Assembly: GCF_018967845.1 (NCBI RefSeq)
Contig: NZ_JAHLZZ010000001.1
Location: 1,240,001-1,304,000, forward strand
DNA: 64,000 bases
Origin: Hymenobacter siberiensis
Lineage (GTDB): Bacteria > Bacteroidota > Bacteroidia > Cytophagales > Hymenobacteraceae
Direction: 5' to 3'
The notes under the pieces were generated by a model. The model saw only the letters and a list, made by a program, of their open reading frames with translations, made no database searches and was not told the DNA's origin. This document shows positions 25,538 to 33,824 of this stretch, piece after piece; within the stretch, counting starts at the first letter, position 1; every line of letters begins with the position of its first letter. A program made the position numbers and the translations under genes.

Positions 25538-26329
25538 ATGGACCTCGGAATAAAAGGAAAAATTGCCCTGGTAGCTGCCGCTAGCCAGGGCCTTGGCCGC
25601 GCCGTGGCCGAAGAGCTGGCCGCCGAAGGCGCGTCGCTCATCCTCTGTGCCCGCCACGATGCGGCGCTGCAGGAAACCTGCGCCGCCATCGAAGCCGCCC
25701 ACGGCGTACCCGTGCTGGGCTTGGCCACCGACGTGGCCGACCCCGCCGCCGTGGCCCGCCTCGTGGAAGCCGGCCTGGCCCGTTTTGGCCGCATCGATAT
25801 CCTGGTGACCAACGCCGGCGGCCCGCCCGCCGGCACCTTCGACACCCTGAGCGCCGAGCAGTGGCAGGCTGCCACCCACCTGCTCCTCACCAGCGTGGTG
25901 GAGCTGACCCGCGCCGTGCTGCCCGGCATGAAAGCCCAGGGCTGGGGCCGCATCCTCAACATCACGTCCATCTCGGTGAAGCAGCCGGTGGCCAACCTGA
26001 TGTTGTCCAATAGCCTGCGGGCGGCCGTAACGGGCATGGCCCGCACGCTGGCCACGGAGGTGGCAGCGCAGGGCATCACCGTAAACAACATTCTGCCCGG
26101 CTACACCCGCACCGAGCGCGTAGTGGGCCTGGCCGATGCCACGGCCGCCCGCGAGGGCATTTCGGCCGCCGAGGCTACGGCCCGCTGGGAGCAGGAAATT
26201 CCCATGCGCCGGCTGGGCGAGCCCCGCGAGTTCGCCGCGCTGGCGGCCTTCCTGTGCTCGGAGCGGGCCAGCTACATCACCGGTACCTCCGTGCCGGTGG
26301 ATGGTGGGTGGATTCGCTCGTTGTTATAA
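25538..26329 (+). CDS. SDR-family oxidoreductase lacking the usual Tyr-Lys pair
   Basis: This 263-residue protein has a classical SDR fold: VAAASQGLGRAVAEELA for the cofactor loop, DILVTNAGGPPAGTF for NNAG, and the C-terminal SYITGTSVPVDGGW. The active site usually has Ser then YxxxK; here ITSISVKQPVANLMLSNSLRAAVTG has Ser but reads SNSLR where YxxxK should be. This variant is seen as a subfamily of bacterial SDRs; the chemistry is uncertain. It is the second gene after the cupin gene. Confidence 0.85.
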   Translation: MDLGIKGKIALVAAASQGLGRAVAEELAAEGASLILCARHDAALQETCAAIEAAHGVPVLGLATDVADPAAVARLVEAGLARFGRIDILVTNAGGPPAGTFDTLSAEQWQAATHLLLTSVVELTRAVLPGMKAQGWGRILNITSISVKQPVANLMLSNSLRAAVTGMARTLATEVAAQGITVNNILPGYTRTERVVGLADATAAREGISAAEATARWEQEIPMRRLGEPREFAALAAFLCSERASYITGTSVPVDGGWIRSLL

Positions 26330-26369
26330 TCTGCCTGACGTTCAGTGAATCCATCAAATTCCCAAAGCT

Positions 26370-27941
26370 TTGACCGAAGCCCTCACCCACCGCCAGAAGA
26401 TGCTCACCTTAGCTGGTATTCTGCTGGCCATGTTTTTGGGGGCGCTCGACCAAACTATTGTGAGCACCGCGCTGCCGCGCATCGTGGCCGATTTGCACGG
26501 GCTTGACCGGTTTACATGGGTGGCCACGGCCTACCTGGTGGCCAGCACGGCGCTGGTGCCCATTTATGGGAAGCTGGCTGATATGTACTCGCGGCGCACG
26601 ATTGAAATTGTGGCGGTGAGTATTTTCCTGGTTGGGTCGATGCTGTGCGGGCTGGCGGGCGAGTTTGGGACCTTGCCGCTGCTGGGCGATGGCATGACGC
26701 AGCTGGTGGTTTTCCGGGCCATTCAGGGGTTTGGTGGGGCGGGGTTGTTTGCCATGGCCTTCATCATCATTGCCGATTTGTTTGCGCCGGCCGAGCGGGG
26801 GCGTTACCAGGGTTTTACGGGGGCGGTATTCGGCACGTCGTCGGTGCTGGGGCCGCTGCTGGGCGGGTTTCTCACCGATAAAGGCACGGGGCTGATTCCC
26901 GGCGTGGCGGGCTGGCGGCTAGTGTTCTACGTGAACCTGCCGCTGGGCCTAGTGGCCCTCTGGTTCATCATTACCCAGATGCCGCCGCTGCGCCCGCGCA
27001 CCGCGCCCAAGCCGTTCGACTTCATTTCGGCAGCGCTGCTCATGGCCGGGTTGGGGCCGCTGGTCATCGCCCTCCAGCTCAACCGCACTCTTTACCCCTG
27101 GACGGCTCCGCTCACGCTGGGCATGCTGGCTTGGGCGGTGGTGGCGCTGGGCCTGTTTGTGGTGCGCAGCCTGCGGCACGAAAACCCGATTCTCAACTTC
27201 AGCCTGTTCAAAAACCCGGTGTTCCGGTCGGCCAATGCGGCGCTTTTTCTGATGGGCGGGGCGTTTCTGGGCATCATCATTTTCGAGCCGCTGTTTATGG
27301 TGAACGTGCTGGGCGAGTCGGCCACGCGGGCCGGGGCCAGCCTCATTCCGCTGTCGCTGGGCGTGGTGTCGGGCTCGCTGCTGGCCGGCCAGATGGTGTC
27401 GCGCTTCGGCCACTACAAGCGCTGGATGCTGAGCGGCTTGGTGCTGTTGCTTGGGGGCCTCACGCTGCTGGCCACCATGCCGCCCACTGTGCAGTACCAC
27501 CAGGTGCTGCTGTACCTGGCCATCTGCGGCCTAGGCCTCGGGCCCACCATGCCCCTTTACACCCTGGCCGTGCAAAACGCCACCGCTCCCGAACTGATGG
27601 GCCAGGCCACCTCGGCCAGCCAGTTTTTCCGGCAGATTGGTGGTGCCATCACCGCCTCGGCACTAGGTGCGGTGCTCACCTTTACCCTCACGCACAGCCT
27701 GCCGGTGGCCGCGCAGGCCCCCACCGCCCGCCCGTCCGTAGTGGCCGACGGCCCGGCACTGCCCTCGGCCGCTGCCACGGCCAGCGCCAGTCCGGCAGTG
27801 CGGGCGGCATTTTCGAAAGCCATTTCCCGGGTTTACCTCTTCAATATTTTTCTGGTAGTGGGTGGGTTTGTGCTCACGCTGTTTGTGCCGGAGCTGCCGT
27901 TGCGCAAGAGCAACGAGGGGCCGCCAGTGGCGGAGAAGTAG
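26370..27941 (+). CDS. DHA2-type MFS multidrug efflux transporter
   Basis: This 523-residue protein has fourteen predicted membrane segments. ALDQTIVSTALPRIVADL near the N-terminus and GRYQGFTGAVFGTSSVLGPLLGGFL are motifs of the drug:H+ antiporter family 2 (EmrB/QacA type). The start is TTG at 26370; an ATG at 26400 is possible, but the family match already covers HRQKM before it. It is in line with the cupin/SDR pair and may be co-transcribed. Substrate unknown. Confidence 0.88.
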   Translation: MTEALTHRQKMLTLAGILLAMFLGALDQTIVSTALPRIVADLHGLDRFTWVATAYLVASTALVPIYGKLADMYSRRTIEIVAVSIFLVGSMLCGLAGEFGTLPLLGDGMTQLVVFRAIQGFGGAGLFAMAFIIIADLFAPAERGRYQGFTGAVFGTSSVLGPLLGGFLTDKGTGLIPGVAGWRLVFYVNLPLGLVALWFIITQMPPLRPRTAPKPFDFISAALLMAGLGPLVIALQLNRTLYPWTAPLTLGMLAWAVVALGLFVVRSLRHENPILNFSLFKNPVFRSANAALFLMGGAFLGIIIFEPLFMVNVLGESATRAGASLIPLSLGVVSGSLLAGQMVSRFGHYKRWMLSGLVLLLGGLTLLATMPPTVQYHQVLLYLAICGLGLGPTMPLYTLAVQNATAPELMGQATSASQFFRQIGGAITASALGAVLTFTLTHSLPVAAQAPTARPSVVADGPALPSAAATASASPAVRAAFSKAISRVYLFNIFLVVGGFVLTLFVPELPLRKSNEGPPVAEK

Positions 27942-27992
27942 GGGCGTGACGTTCTTTTATTTGCGTTAATCAGCGGCCCGCCGCTCACGGCG

Positions 27993-28000
27993 TACCTTTG
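27993..28000 (+). promoter_or_regulatory. -7 box before the cobalamin riboswitch
   Basis: TACCTTTG fits the Bacteroidota -7 consensus TAnnTTTG and lies just upstream of the riboswitch. No TTG is found at the ideal distance upstream, so the box is a candidate only. Confidence 0.45.
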
Positions 28001-28004
28001 CCCC

Positions 28005-28240
28005 GTTGGTTCTCGGTTTGATTTCCTTCAATCAGCGGACGGTTTTTCACCCGGGCTTTGGCCGGGGTAAAGATTAAAAGGGAATCGGGTGCAACTCCCG
28101 AACAGACGCGCTACTGTGAATTTCCCGGCCCCGATGGGTCGGAGCCGGTGAGCCCCATTGCAAGTCCATTGGCCCGCCGAAACCGGGCTGAGAAGGACGG
28201 GGCCCACCCGAAATAAGTCAGGAGACCTGCCGGCCGCCGA
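28005..28240 (+). ncRNA. Cobalamin (B12) riboswitch
   Basis: The core reads AAAAGGGAATCGGGTGCAAC, then TCCCGAACAGACGCGCTACTGTGA at 28077-28119, and AGTCAGGAGACCTGCCGGCC at about 28217-28236. These are the conserved P3-P6 region and the B12 box of cobalamin riboswitches in the right order and spacing. The next gene is a thioesterase starting about 155 bp later; a B12 uptake or synthesis gene would be usual. The 5' boundary is approximate. Confidence 0.9.
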
Positions 28241-28393
28241 GTGATGCTGCCCTCGCGCTTTGGGGCTGGCATCGGCGGTGCCGTGCCGCCGCGCCCAGGG
28301 CGCGGCCGGGGTGGCGTGCGGCCGGTGGCGGGCTTTGGCATAGTGGGCTTGAATGCAAACGGAGGCCGTTTTTCACCTCTTTTCCTGCTCCGT

Positions 28394-28780
28394 ATGCTTC
28401 TTGCCGACCGTATTGCCCGCGCCGAAACGCGCATCTTCAAAGCCGTGTTTCCCAACACTACCAACCACTACGACACCCTCTTCGGCGGCACCACGCTCAT
28501 GCTCATGGACGAGGTGGCCTTCATCGCCGCCACCCGTTTTTCACGCCTGAAAATGGTCACGGTTTCCTCCGAGCGGGTCGATTTCACGCACCCCATTCCC
28601 GGCGGCTCATTGGTCGAATTGGTGGCGAATATTGAGCACGTCGGCCGCACCAGCCTCAAAGTGCGCGTGGAGCTGTTCGTAGAGCAGATGTATTGCGAAG
28701 ACCGCCACAAGGCCGTCACGGGCCTCTTCACCTTCGTGGCCGTGGATGAGCACAAGCAGCCCGTACCGATTCTGGGATAG
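28394..28780 (+). CDS. Hotdog-fold acyl-CoA thioesterase
   Basis: This 128-residue hotdog protein of the YciA/BFIT type would hydrolyse acyl-CoA. HYDTLFGGTTLMLMDEVAFIAATR holds the active-site Asp-Glu region, followed by VTVSSERVDFTHPIPGGSLVEL and VRVELFVEQM. The ATG at 28394 is where homology starts. The frame is open back to GTG 28241, just past the riboswitch, but the extra residues are Gly/Arg/Pro-rich and unlike any thioesterase. It is the only gene that the cobalamin riboswitch could control on this strand. Confidence 0.9.
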   Translation: MLLADRIARAETRIFKAVFPNTTNHYDTLFGGTTLMLMDEVAFIAATRFSRLKMVTVSSERVDFTHPIPGGSLVELVANIEHVGRTSLKVRVELFVEQMYCEDRHKAVTGLFTFVAVDEHKQPVPILG

Positions 28781-28787
28781 GCGCCCG

Positions 28788-28882
28788 TCCGTCATGCTGA
28801 GCGCAGCCGAAGCATCTCTACCGTGCAAGTAATCAGTTTACTACTGCGGTAGAGATGCTTCGGCTGCGCTCAGCATAACGTT
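28788..28882. repeat. TCATGC-type intergenic inverted repeat, copy 2
   Basis: CGTCATGCTGAGCGCAGCC with GAAGCATCTCTACCG pairs with CGGTAGAGATGCTTC and GGCTGCGCTCAGCATAACG. Loop about 25 bp. It lies between the converging thioesterase and molybdate transporter genes. Confidence 0.88.
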
Positions 28883-28900
28883 ACTATTGGAATAACGCCC

Positions 28901-30079
28901 CTACTTCCCCAGGCCCACCCAGCCGCGCTGCATGGTATAGTAAAGGGCCGTGCCCACAATCAGCCCCACCAGGTAGCCATACGGCAGCCCGGCGCACAGC
29001 AGTCCCACCAGCAGCGCCACCAGCAAATCGGCGCGGCTGTCGCTGATGTCGCGCAGCAGCGTGGCCAGCGACAGCGCCTCGAACAGCAGCAGCACGCCCA
29101 GCACTGGCAGCGGGAAAATCTGCACCACATCGGCAAAACCCTGGCTGAAAAACAGGCCCATCACCAGGAAAATACTGCCGTAGATGACCACCGACCCGCC
29201 CGTGCGCGCCCCAAACGCATAGTGTCCCACCATGCCGCCCGAGCCGTGGCACACCGGGAAGCCGCCGAAAAACGGGTTCGCCAGGTTCATCAGGGCATAG
29301 GTGAAGCTGATTTTCTTAATCGTGAGCGGCTCCCGCTCCGGGAACAAGTCCTGCGCTACCTGCTTGGTAGCCAGAATAGAATTGCCCAGCGAAAGCGGAA
29401 TCTGGGGCAGCGCCAGTAGCACGGCCCCGGTAAGGATGTCGGCCGACTGGGGCAGGTGCCAGGTGGGCAGGTGCAGGCCCACCGCCTTCTGGGCCGTGGC
29501 GAAATCGAGCTTGAACACCAGCGCATACACCACGCCCAGGGTAATAACGATGAGCGCCGCCGGCCAGCGCCGGTTGCCAAACAGTACCACCGTAACCGTG
29601 AAAGCCGCCGCCGCCAGCGCGTAGCCGGGCGCGCCATCGGCCCCCACGTACTGCTTTAGGGCCAGCGTACTGAGCTGCAGCGCCAGTCCGAACTGAATGC
29701 CGCGTACTACGGCCTTGGGTACCAGCCGCGCCAGCGCATCAATGAGCCCCGTTATCGAGAGGAAAAACATGCTGACCCCAATGGCCAGCCCTCCGCCGAA
29801 AATGACGCGCCCCGGAATTTTCTGGGCAATGACCAGCGCCGCAAAAGCCTTGAGGGGCTGCACGGGCATGGGCATGCGGTACCAGAGCCCGGTAAAAACC
29901 TGCATCAACCCGAAGAGAATCAGCACCCCGGCACTATCGACCCCCGAAGCGGCGATAACGCCGATGAGCAGCGGCAGGTCGGTGCCGAGGTCGCCAAACG
30001 CGCCGGCCAGCTCGTTACGGTCGAAGCGGATGGGCGGGCGAGTAGGGGCAGCGGGCGAGGGCAGGGTTGAAGATTCCAC
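28901..30079 (-). CDS. MOT1-type sulfate/molybdate transporter
   Basis: This 392-residue protein has about ten membrane segments and the paired family motifs RNELAGAFGDLGTDLPLLIG near the N-terminus and NPFFGGFPVCHGSGGMVGHYAFGARTGGS in the middle (about residues 264-292), typical of MOT1 (MFS_MOT1/sulfate transporter-like) proteins that take up molybdate. The start is GTG at 30079. It would supply molybdate to the cofactor cluster at 14.8-22.7 kb. Family assignment is strong; molybdate over sulfate is favoured by family and context. Confidence 0.88.
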   Translation of the reverse strand: MESSTLPSPAAPTRPPIRFDRNELAGAFGDLGTDLPLLIGVIAASGVDSAGVLILFGLMQVFTGLWYRMPMPVQPLKAFAALVIAQKIPGRVIFGGGLAIGVSMFFLSITGLIDALARLVPKAVVRGIQFGLALQLSTLALKQYVGADGAPGYALAAAAFTVTVVLFGNRRWPAALIVITLGVVYALVFKLDFATAQKAVGLHLPTWHLPQSADILTGAVLLALPQIPLSLGNSILATKQVAQDLFPEREPLTIKKISFTYALMNLANPFFGGFPVCHGSGGMVGHYAFGARTGGSVVIYGSIFLVMGLFFSQGFADVVQIFPLPVLGVLLLFEALSLATLLRDISDSRADLLVALLVGLLCAGLPYGYLVGLIVGTALYYTMQRGWVGLGK

Positions 30080-30161
30080 GACGGCAAAGGTCGGGTGTGA
30101 AAATTAGCTGTGGCCGGCGCGGCGCTGAATTACCGGCTGTCAGTCTGCCCAGGCGGCCTGT

Positions 30162-31139
30162 TCAATCCCGAAAAAATGTCTGAAAATGGGCTAGTACCGC
30201 CTGGGGCTGCTCCTCGGGCAGGAAGTGGCCGCAGTCCAGGGCCTCGCCCCTCACGGTGGTGGCCTTGGCCTGCCAGGTGGCCACCACGTTCCAGAGGCGG
30301 GCCACCGTGCCCCGGGCACCCCACAGGGCCAGGAGCGGGGCCGTCACACGGTGCCCGGCCGCGTCGTCGGCCCGGTCGTGGTCGAGGTCGATGCTGGCGG
30401 CGGCGCGGTAGTCCTCGCACACGGCGTGGATGGTGTTCTGGCAGCAGTAGCAGCGCAGGTACTCGCGCAGGGCGTCGGGCGCGATGGCGCCGGGCGTTTT
30501 ATTCTGCACGGCGAGGTGGTGTTGCAGGTAATAGGTCGGGTCGAAGCCAATCAGGTTTTCGGGCACGGGGGTGGGCTGAATCTGGAAAAACCACCACACG
30601 TAGCGCGTCGCGAACTCCTGGTTGGTGTCGGCATACATGGTCAGCGTAGGAGCGATGTCGAGCACGCATACCTTGCGCACGGCACCGGGGTGGTCGAGGC
30701 ACAGGCGGTGCGCCACGCGCCCGCCCCGGTCGTGCCCGGCCAGAAAAAAGGTGTCGAAGCCGAAGTGCGCCATCACCTCCACTTGGTCCTGGGCCATGCT
30801 GCGGAAGGAGTGAGGGCCGTGGTCGGGGCTGCTGGCGGGCTTGCTCGAATCGCCGTAGCCGCGCAGGTCGGGCAGCACCACCGTGTAGTCGCGCGCCAGC
30901 TCGCCGGCTATCTTGTGCCACATTACGTGGGTTTCGGGGTGCCCGTGCAACAGCAGCAGCGGCGGCCCGGTGCCGCCCCGCAGTACGTGAATGGTGGCCC
31001 CGGACGTAGCCACGGCATGCACCGTGAAGCCCGGGAAAAAGTGCGCTTCCACGCCCGGCGGCATCGGGGCCGGCAGCTCCGGTAGCTGCGCGTACCCTGC
31101 TGATTGTGGGGTGTTGGGAGTGCCGAGGGTGGGGGTCAT
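30162..31139 (-). CDS. Haloacetate dehalogenase-like alpha/beta hydrolase
   Basis: This 325-residue protein closely follows the fluoroacetate dehalogenase (DehH1) layout. It has oxyanion-side LLLHGHPETHVMWHKIA, the nucleophile Asp in FLAGHDRGGRVAHRL, two substrate-binding Arg in the same motif, LDIAPTLTMY with the acidic residue, and a final His in DCGHFLPEE. In fluoroacetate dehalogenases a His-Trp pair contributes to the halide pocket (YxHWFF); here the segment is YVWWFFQIQ, with Trp in place of the His. Halide handling or substrate may therefore differ. It follows the tartrate dehydrogenase gene on the same strand. Confidence 0.85.
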   Translation of the reverse strand: MTPTLGTPNTPQSAGYAQLPELPAPMPPGVEAHFFPGFTVHAVATSGATIHVLRGGTGPPLLLLHGHPETHVMWHKIAGELARDYTVVLPDLRGYGDSSKPASSPDHGPHSFRSMAQDQVEVMAHFGFDTFFLAGHDRGGRVAHRLCLDHPGAVRKVCVLDIAPTLTMYADTNQEFATRYVWWFFQIQPTPVPENLIGFDPTYYLQHHLAVQNKTPGAIAPDALREYLRCYCCQNTIHAVCEDYRAAASIDLDHDRADDAAGHRVTAPLLALWGARGTVARLWNVVATWQAKATTVRGEALDCGHFLPEEQPQAVLAHFQTFFRD

Positions 31140-31187
31140 GACAGGTAATGGATTGAGTTCAGGGCCTATTCGTTTTATGTAAAAGCA

Positions 31188-31240
31188 CGGTCATGCTGAG
31201 CAGAACGGTCATGCTTCGACAAGCTCAGCATGACCGTTCT
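31188..31240. repeat. TCATGC-type intergenic inverted repeat, copy 3 (short)
   Basis: CGGTCATGCTGAGC pairs with GCTCAGCATGACCG; a second ACGGTCATGC inside suggests a partly deleted copy. It lies between the dehalogenase-like and tartrate dehydrogenase genes. Confidence 0.75.
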
Positions 31241-31280
31241 TTTTTATTCAAAATAGCAATGCCTTTCCATTCGCCAGGTA

Positions 31281-32375
31281 TCAGCGTTTGGCCAAAGCCG
31301 GCTCCGTTTCCAGCGCCCGGCACACGGCTTGGGTCATGTCGGTGGTGGAGCTGGTGCCGCCCAGGTCGCGGGTGCGCACGCGCTGCTCGCGCAGCACCGT
31401 TTCGATGGCGTGCATGAGGCGCGAGGCCAGCTCGGTTTCGCCCAGAAACTCCAGCATCAGCTGCACCGACCAGATGCTGGCGATGGGGTTGGCCACGTTC
31501 TTGCCCACCAAATCGAAGGCCGAGCCGTGGATGGCCTGAAACAGGCTGGGGTAGCGCCGCTCGGGGTTGAGGTTGGCACTGGGGGCCAGCCCCATGCTGC
31601 CCGTGAGCGCCGCCCCCAGGTCCGTGAGGATGTCGCCAAACAGGTTGGAAGCCACGAACACATCCACCGTTTCCGGCTGGCTCACCATGCGGGCCGTCAT
31701 CGAGTCCACGAGCTGCTGGTCGGTGGCTTGGGCGGGGTAGCCGGCCGCCACTTCCTGAAAAATGTCGTCCCAAAACACCATGTTGTGCTGCATGCTGTTC
31801 GATTTCGTCACGTTCGTCACCAGCCGGCGGCCGTGCTGTTGGGCGTAGTCGAAGGCAAAGCGCATCACCCGCTCCGTGCCCGCCCGCGTGAACACAATGG
31901 ACTGCAGCGCCACCTCCTGGGGCCGCTGCCGGTGCACCCGCCCGCCCACGCCGGCGTACTCGCCCTCCGAGTTTTCGCGGATGCACACCATGTCGATGGG
32001 GTACTGCTCGGGGTTGCGCAGGGGCGAGGCCACGCCGTCGAGCTGGCGCATGGGCCGCAGGTTCACGTACTGGTCGAAGCCCTGGCGAATGGGCAGCAGC
32101 AGGCCCCACAGCGTGACATGGTCGGGAATGGTGGGGCTGCCCACCGGCCCCATCAGGATGGCTTCAAACCCACCTTTCTCCATCTGCTGAAGTCCATCGG
32201 CCGGCATCATGGACCCGGTTTCCTCGTAGTGTTCCGAGCCCCAGCCAAACTCCTGCGTCTCGAAGCGCACGCCGCCGTGCAGCTGCTCCAGCTTGCGGAG
32301 CACCTGCCGGCTGGCCGCAATAACTTCCGGCCCAATGCCGTCGGCGGGAAGAACCGCGAGGTGATAGTCTTTCAT
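31281..32375 (-). CDS. Tartrate dehydrogenase/decarboxylase (isopropylmalate dehydrogenase family)
   Basis: This 364-residue NAD-dependent enzyme has LPADGIGPEVI at the N-terminus, the substrate loop ENSEGEYAGVGGR, the catalytic-Lys segment TNVTKSNSMQHNMVFW, the metal site NLFGDILTDLGAALTGSMG and the nucleotide site IHGSAFDLVGKNVANP. TtuC-type members oxidise tartrate or malate, and can yield D-glycerate from tartrate. The glycerate kinase and dicarboxylate transporter genes upstream on the same strand support the tartrate call. Isocitrate or isopropylmalate specificity is less likely. Confidence 0.9.
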   Translation of the reverse strand: MKDYHLAVLPADGIGPEVIAASRQVLRKLEQLHGGVRFETQEFGWGSEHYEETGSMMPADGLQQMEKGGFEAILMGPVGSPTIPDHVTLWGLLLPIRQGFDQYVNLRPMRQLDGVASPLRNPEQYPIDMVCIRENSEGEYAGVGGRVHRQRPQEVALQSIVFTRAGTERVMRFAFDYAQQHGRRLVTNVTKSNSMQHNMVFWDDIFQEVAAGYPAQATDQQLVDSMTARMVSQPETVDVFVASNLFGDILTDLGAALTGSMGLAPSANLNPERRYPSLFQAIHGSAFDLVGKNVANPIASIWSVQLMLEFLGETELASRLMHAIETVLREQRVRTRDLGGTSSTTDMTQAVCRALETEPALAKR

Positions 32376-32460
32376 GAAATGAGAGGTTGAAAGTGGCGAA
32401 GGTTGAATGTTAAGGGTTTGGATAGGAAGACGGGTTCTTTCAAACAGTTTGCTAGCTGAC

Positions 32461-32551
32461 CGTCATGCTGAGCTTGTCGAAGCATCTCTACTGCTTCGTT
32501 TGGCGCTTTTCAACGAAGCAGTAGAGATGCTTCGACAAGCTCAGTATGACG
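32461..32551. repeat. TCATGC-type intergenic inverted repeat, copy 4
   Basis: CGTCATGCTGAGCTTGTCG with AAGCATCTCTACTGCTTCG pairs with CGAAGCAGTAGAGATGCTT and CGACAAGCTCAGTATGACG. Arms about 38 bp with a short loop. It lies between glycerate kinase and tartrate dehydrogenase. Confidence 0.88.
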
Positions 32552-32584
32552 AAAACGATGTTTTGATAAATTCCCAAAAATGCT

Positions 32585-33739
32585 CTAATGCGCTGGCTTG
32601 CAGTGAATGCCGCCGTGCGCCAGCAGCCGGCCCAGCAGTGCACCCTGGGTTTCGAGCAGGGCCGGGGTGCGGCGCAGCGCTTCGGCCAGCGGCAGTGGCT
32701 CGGGCAGGATGGAGGTGGCGTAGAGTACGTTCGGGTCGGCAAGCACGGCATCAACCTCCAGCAGGGTGCCGCATACCAGTACCACGGGCACCGCGTGGTG
32801 GGCGGCCCGCGCCAGCAGCCGGCCCAGCAGCTTGCCCTGCCAGGTCTGGCCATCTACCCGGCCTTCGCCGGTGATGAGCAGGTCGGCGGCTTGCAGCAGC
32901 TGGTCGGCCCCGGTCAGCTCCAGTACCCAATCGGCGGCCGAGCTGATGCGCGCCTGCAGGAAGGCCGCCGCCCCGCCGGCCATGCCCCCGCCGGCCCCGC
33001 TGCCCGGCAGCTGCTGCACGGCCAGCCCGAACGTGCCCTGGAGCACGTCGGCAAAAGCGCGCAGGCCGGCGTCGAGGTGGGCAATGGCGGCGACATCGGC
33101 TCCTTTTTGGGCGGCAAAGACGTGGGCCGCGCCCGTGGGCCCGAAGAACGGATTAGTCACGTCCGTCACCACGCGGCAGCTGACGGCGGCTAGTCGCGGG
33201 TGCACCTCGGCGACGTCGATGCGGCGCACGCGGCCCAGTTGCTCGCCGGTGGGGGGCACGGTGTGCCCGTTTTCGTCGAAAAACCGGTAGCCCAGGGCCG
33301 TGGCCAGGCCCAGGCCAGCGTCGTTGGTGGCGCTGCCGCCCACCGTGAGCACAAGGTGGCGAGCGCCGTGGTCGAGGGCGTGGGCCAGCAGTTCGCCGGT
33401 GCCCAGCGTGGTGGTGCGGGCAGCGTCGCGCTCCGTGTCGGCCAGCCGCTCCAGGCCCGAGGCGCGGGCCATTTCGACTACGGCAGTGGCCGTTTCGGGC
33501 AGCCAGAGATATTCGGCGCGAATGGGCCGGCACAGCGGGTCGTGCACTTCGGCCGCCACAAATACGCCGCCGAGTACGGCAGCCATCGTTTCTAGGGTGC
33601 CTTCGCCGCCGTCGGCCAGGGGCAACAGCCGGCAATTTGCCGCCGGAAAAGTCCGTTGCAGCCCGCGCCGCAGGTGCTCACACACCAGCGGCGCGGCCAG
33701 GGCATCCTTGAACGAGTCGGGGGCAATGAGAATGTTCAC
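32585..33739 (-). CDS. Glycerate kinase (GlxK/GarK family)
   Basis: This 384-residue kinase phosphorylates D-glycerate to a phosphoglycerate. Marks are ILIAPDSFKDALAA at the start, LPLADGGEGTLETM, LTVGGSATNDAGLGLA and PGSGAGGGMAGGAAAFL, then LLITGEGRVDGQT. The start is GTG at 33739, exactly where homology begins; the open frame upstream to 34030 overlaps the dctA gene end and is rejected. It sits between dctA and the tartrate dehydrogenase gene. Confidence 0.93.
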   Translation of the reverse strand: MNILIAPDSFKDALAAPLVCEHLRRGLQRTFPAANCRLLPLADGGEGTLETMAAVLGGVFVAAEVHDPLCRPIRAEYLWLPETATAVVEMARASGLERLADTERDAARTTTLGTGELLAHALDHGARHLVLTVGGSATNDAGLGLATALGYRFFDENGHTVPPTGEQLGRVRRIDVAEVHPRLAAVSCRVVTDVTNPFFGPTGAAHVFAAQKGADVAAIAHLDAGLRAFADVLQGTFGLAVQQLPGSGAGGGMAGGAAAFLQARISSAADWVLELTGADQLLQAADLLITGEGRVDGQTWQGKLLGRLLARAAHHAVPVVLVCGTLLEVDAVLADPNVLYATSILPEPLPLAEALRRTPALLETQGALLGRLLAHGGIHCKPAH

Positions 33740-33824
33740 GGCGGGGTAAAACGGAGCTTTGAGCGGGGCTGATTCCGTGGGAAAAAGCTGGCAGGCGCGG
33801 GGTTGGGCCGAACAGGAAATTCCG

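Noticed and set aside
28241..28393. An N-terminal extension of the thioesterase from GTG just past the riboswitch
   Set aside because: It is Gly/Arg/Pro-rich low-complexity sequence and thioesterases of this type start at the later ATG.
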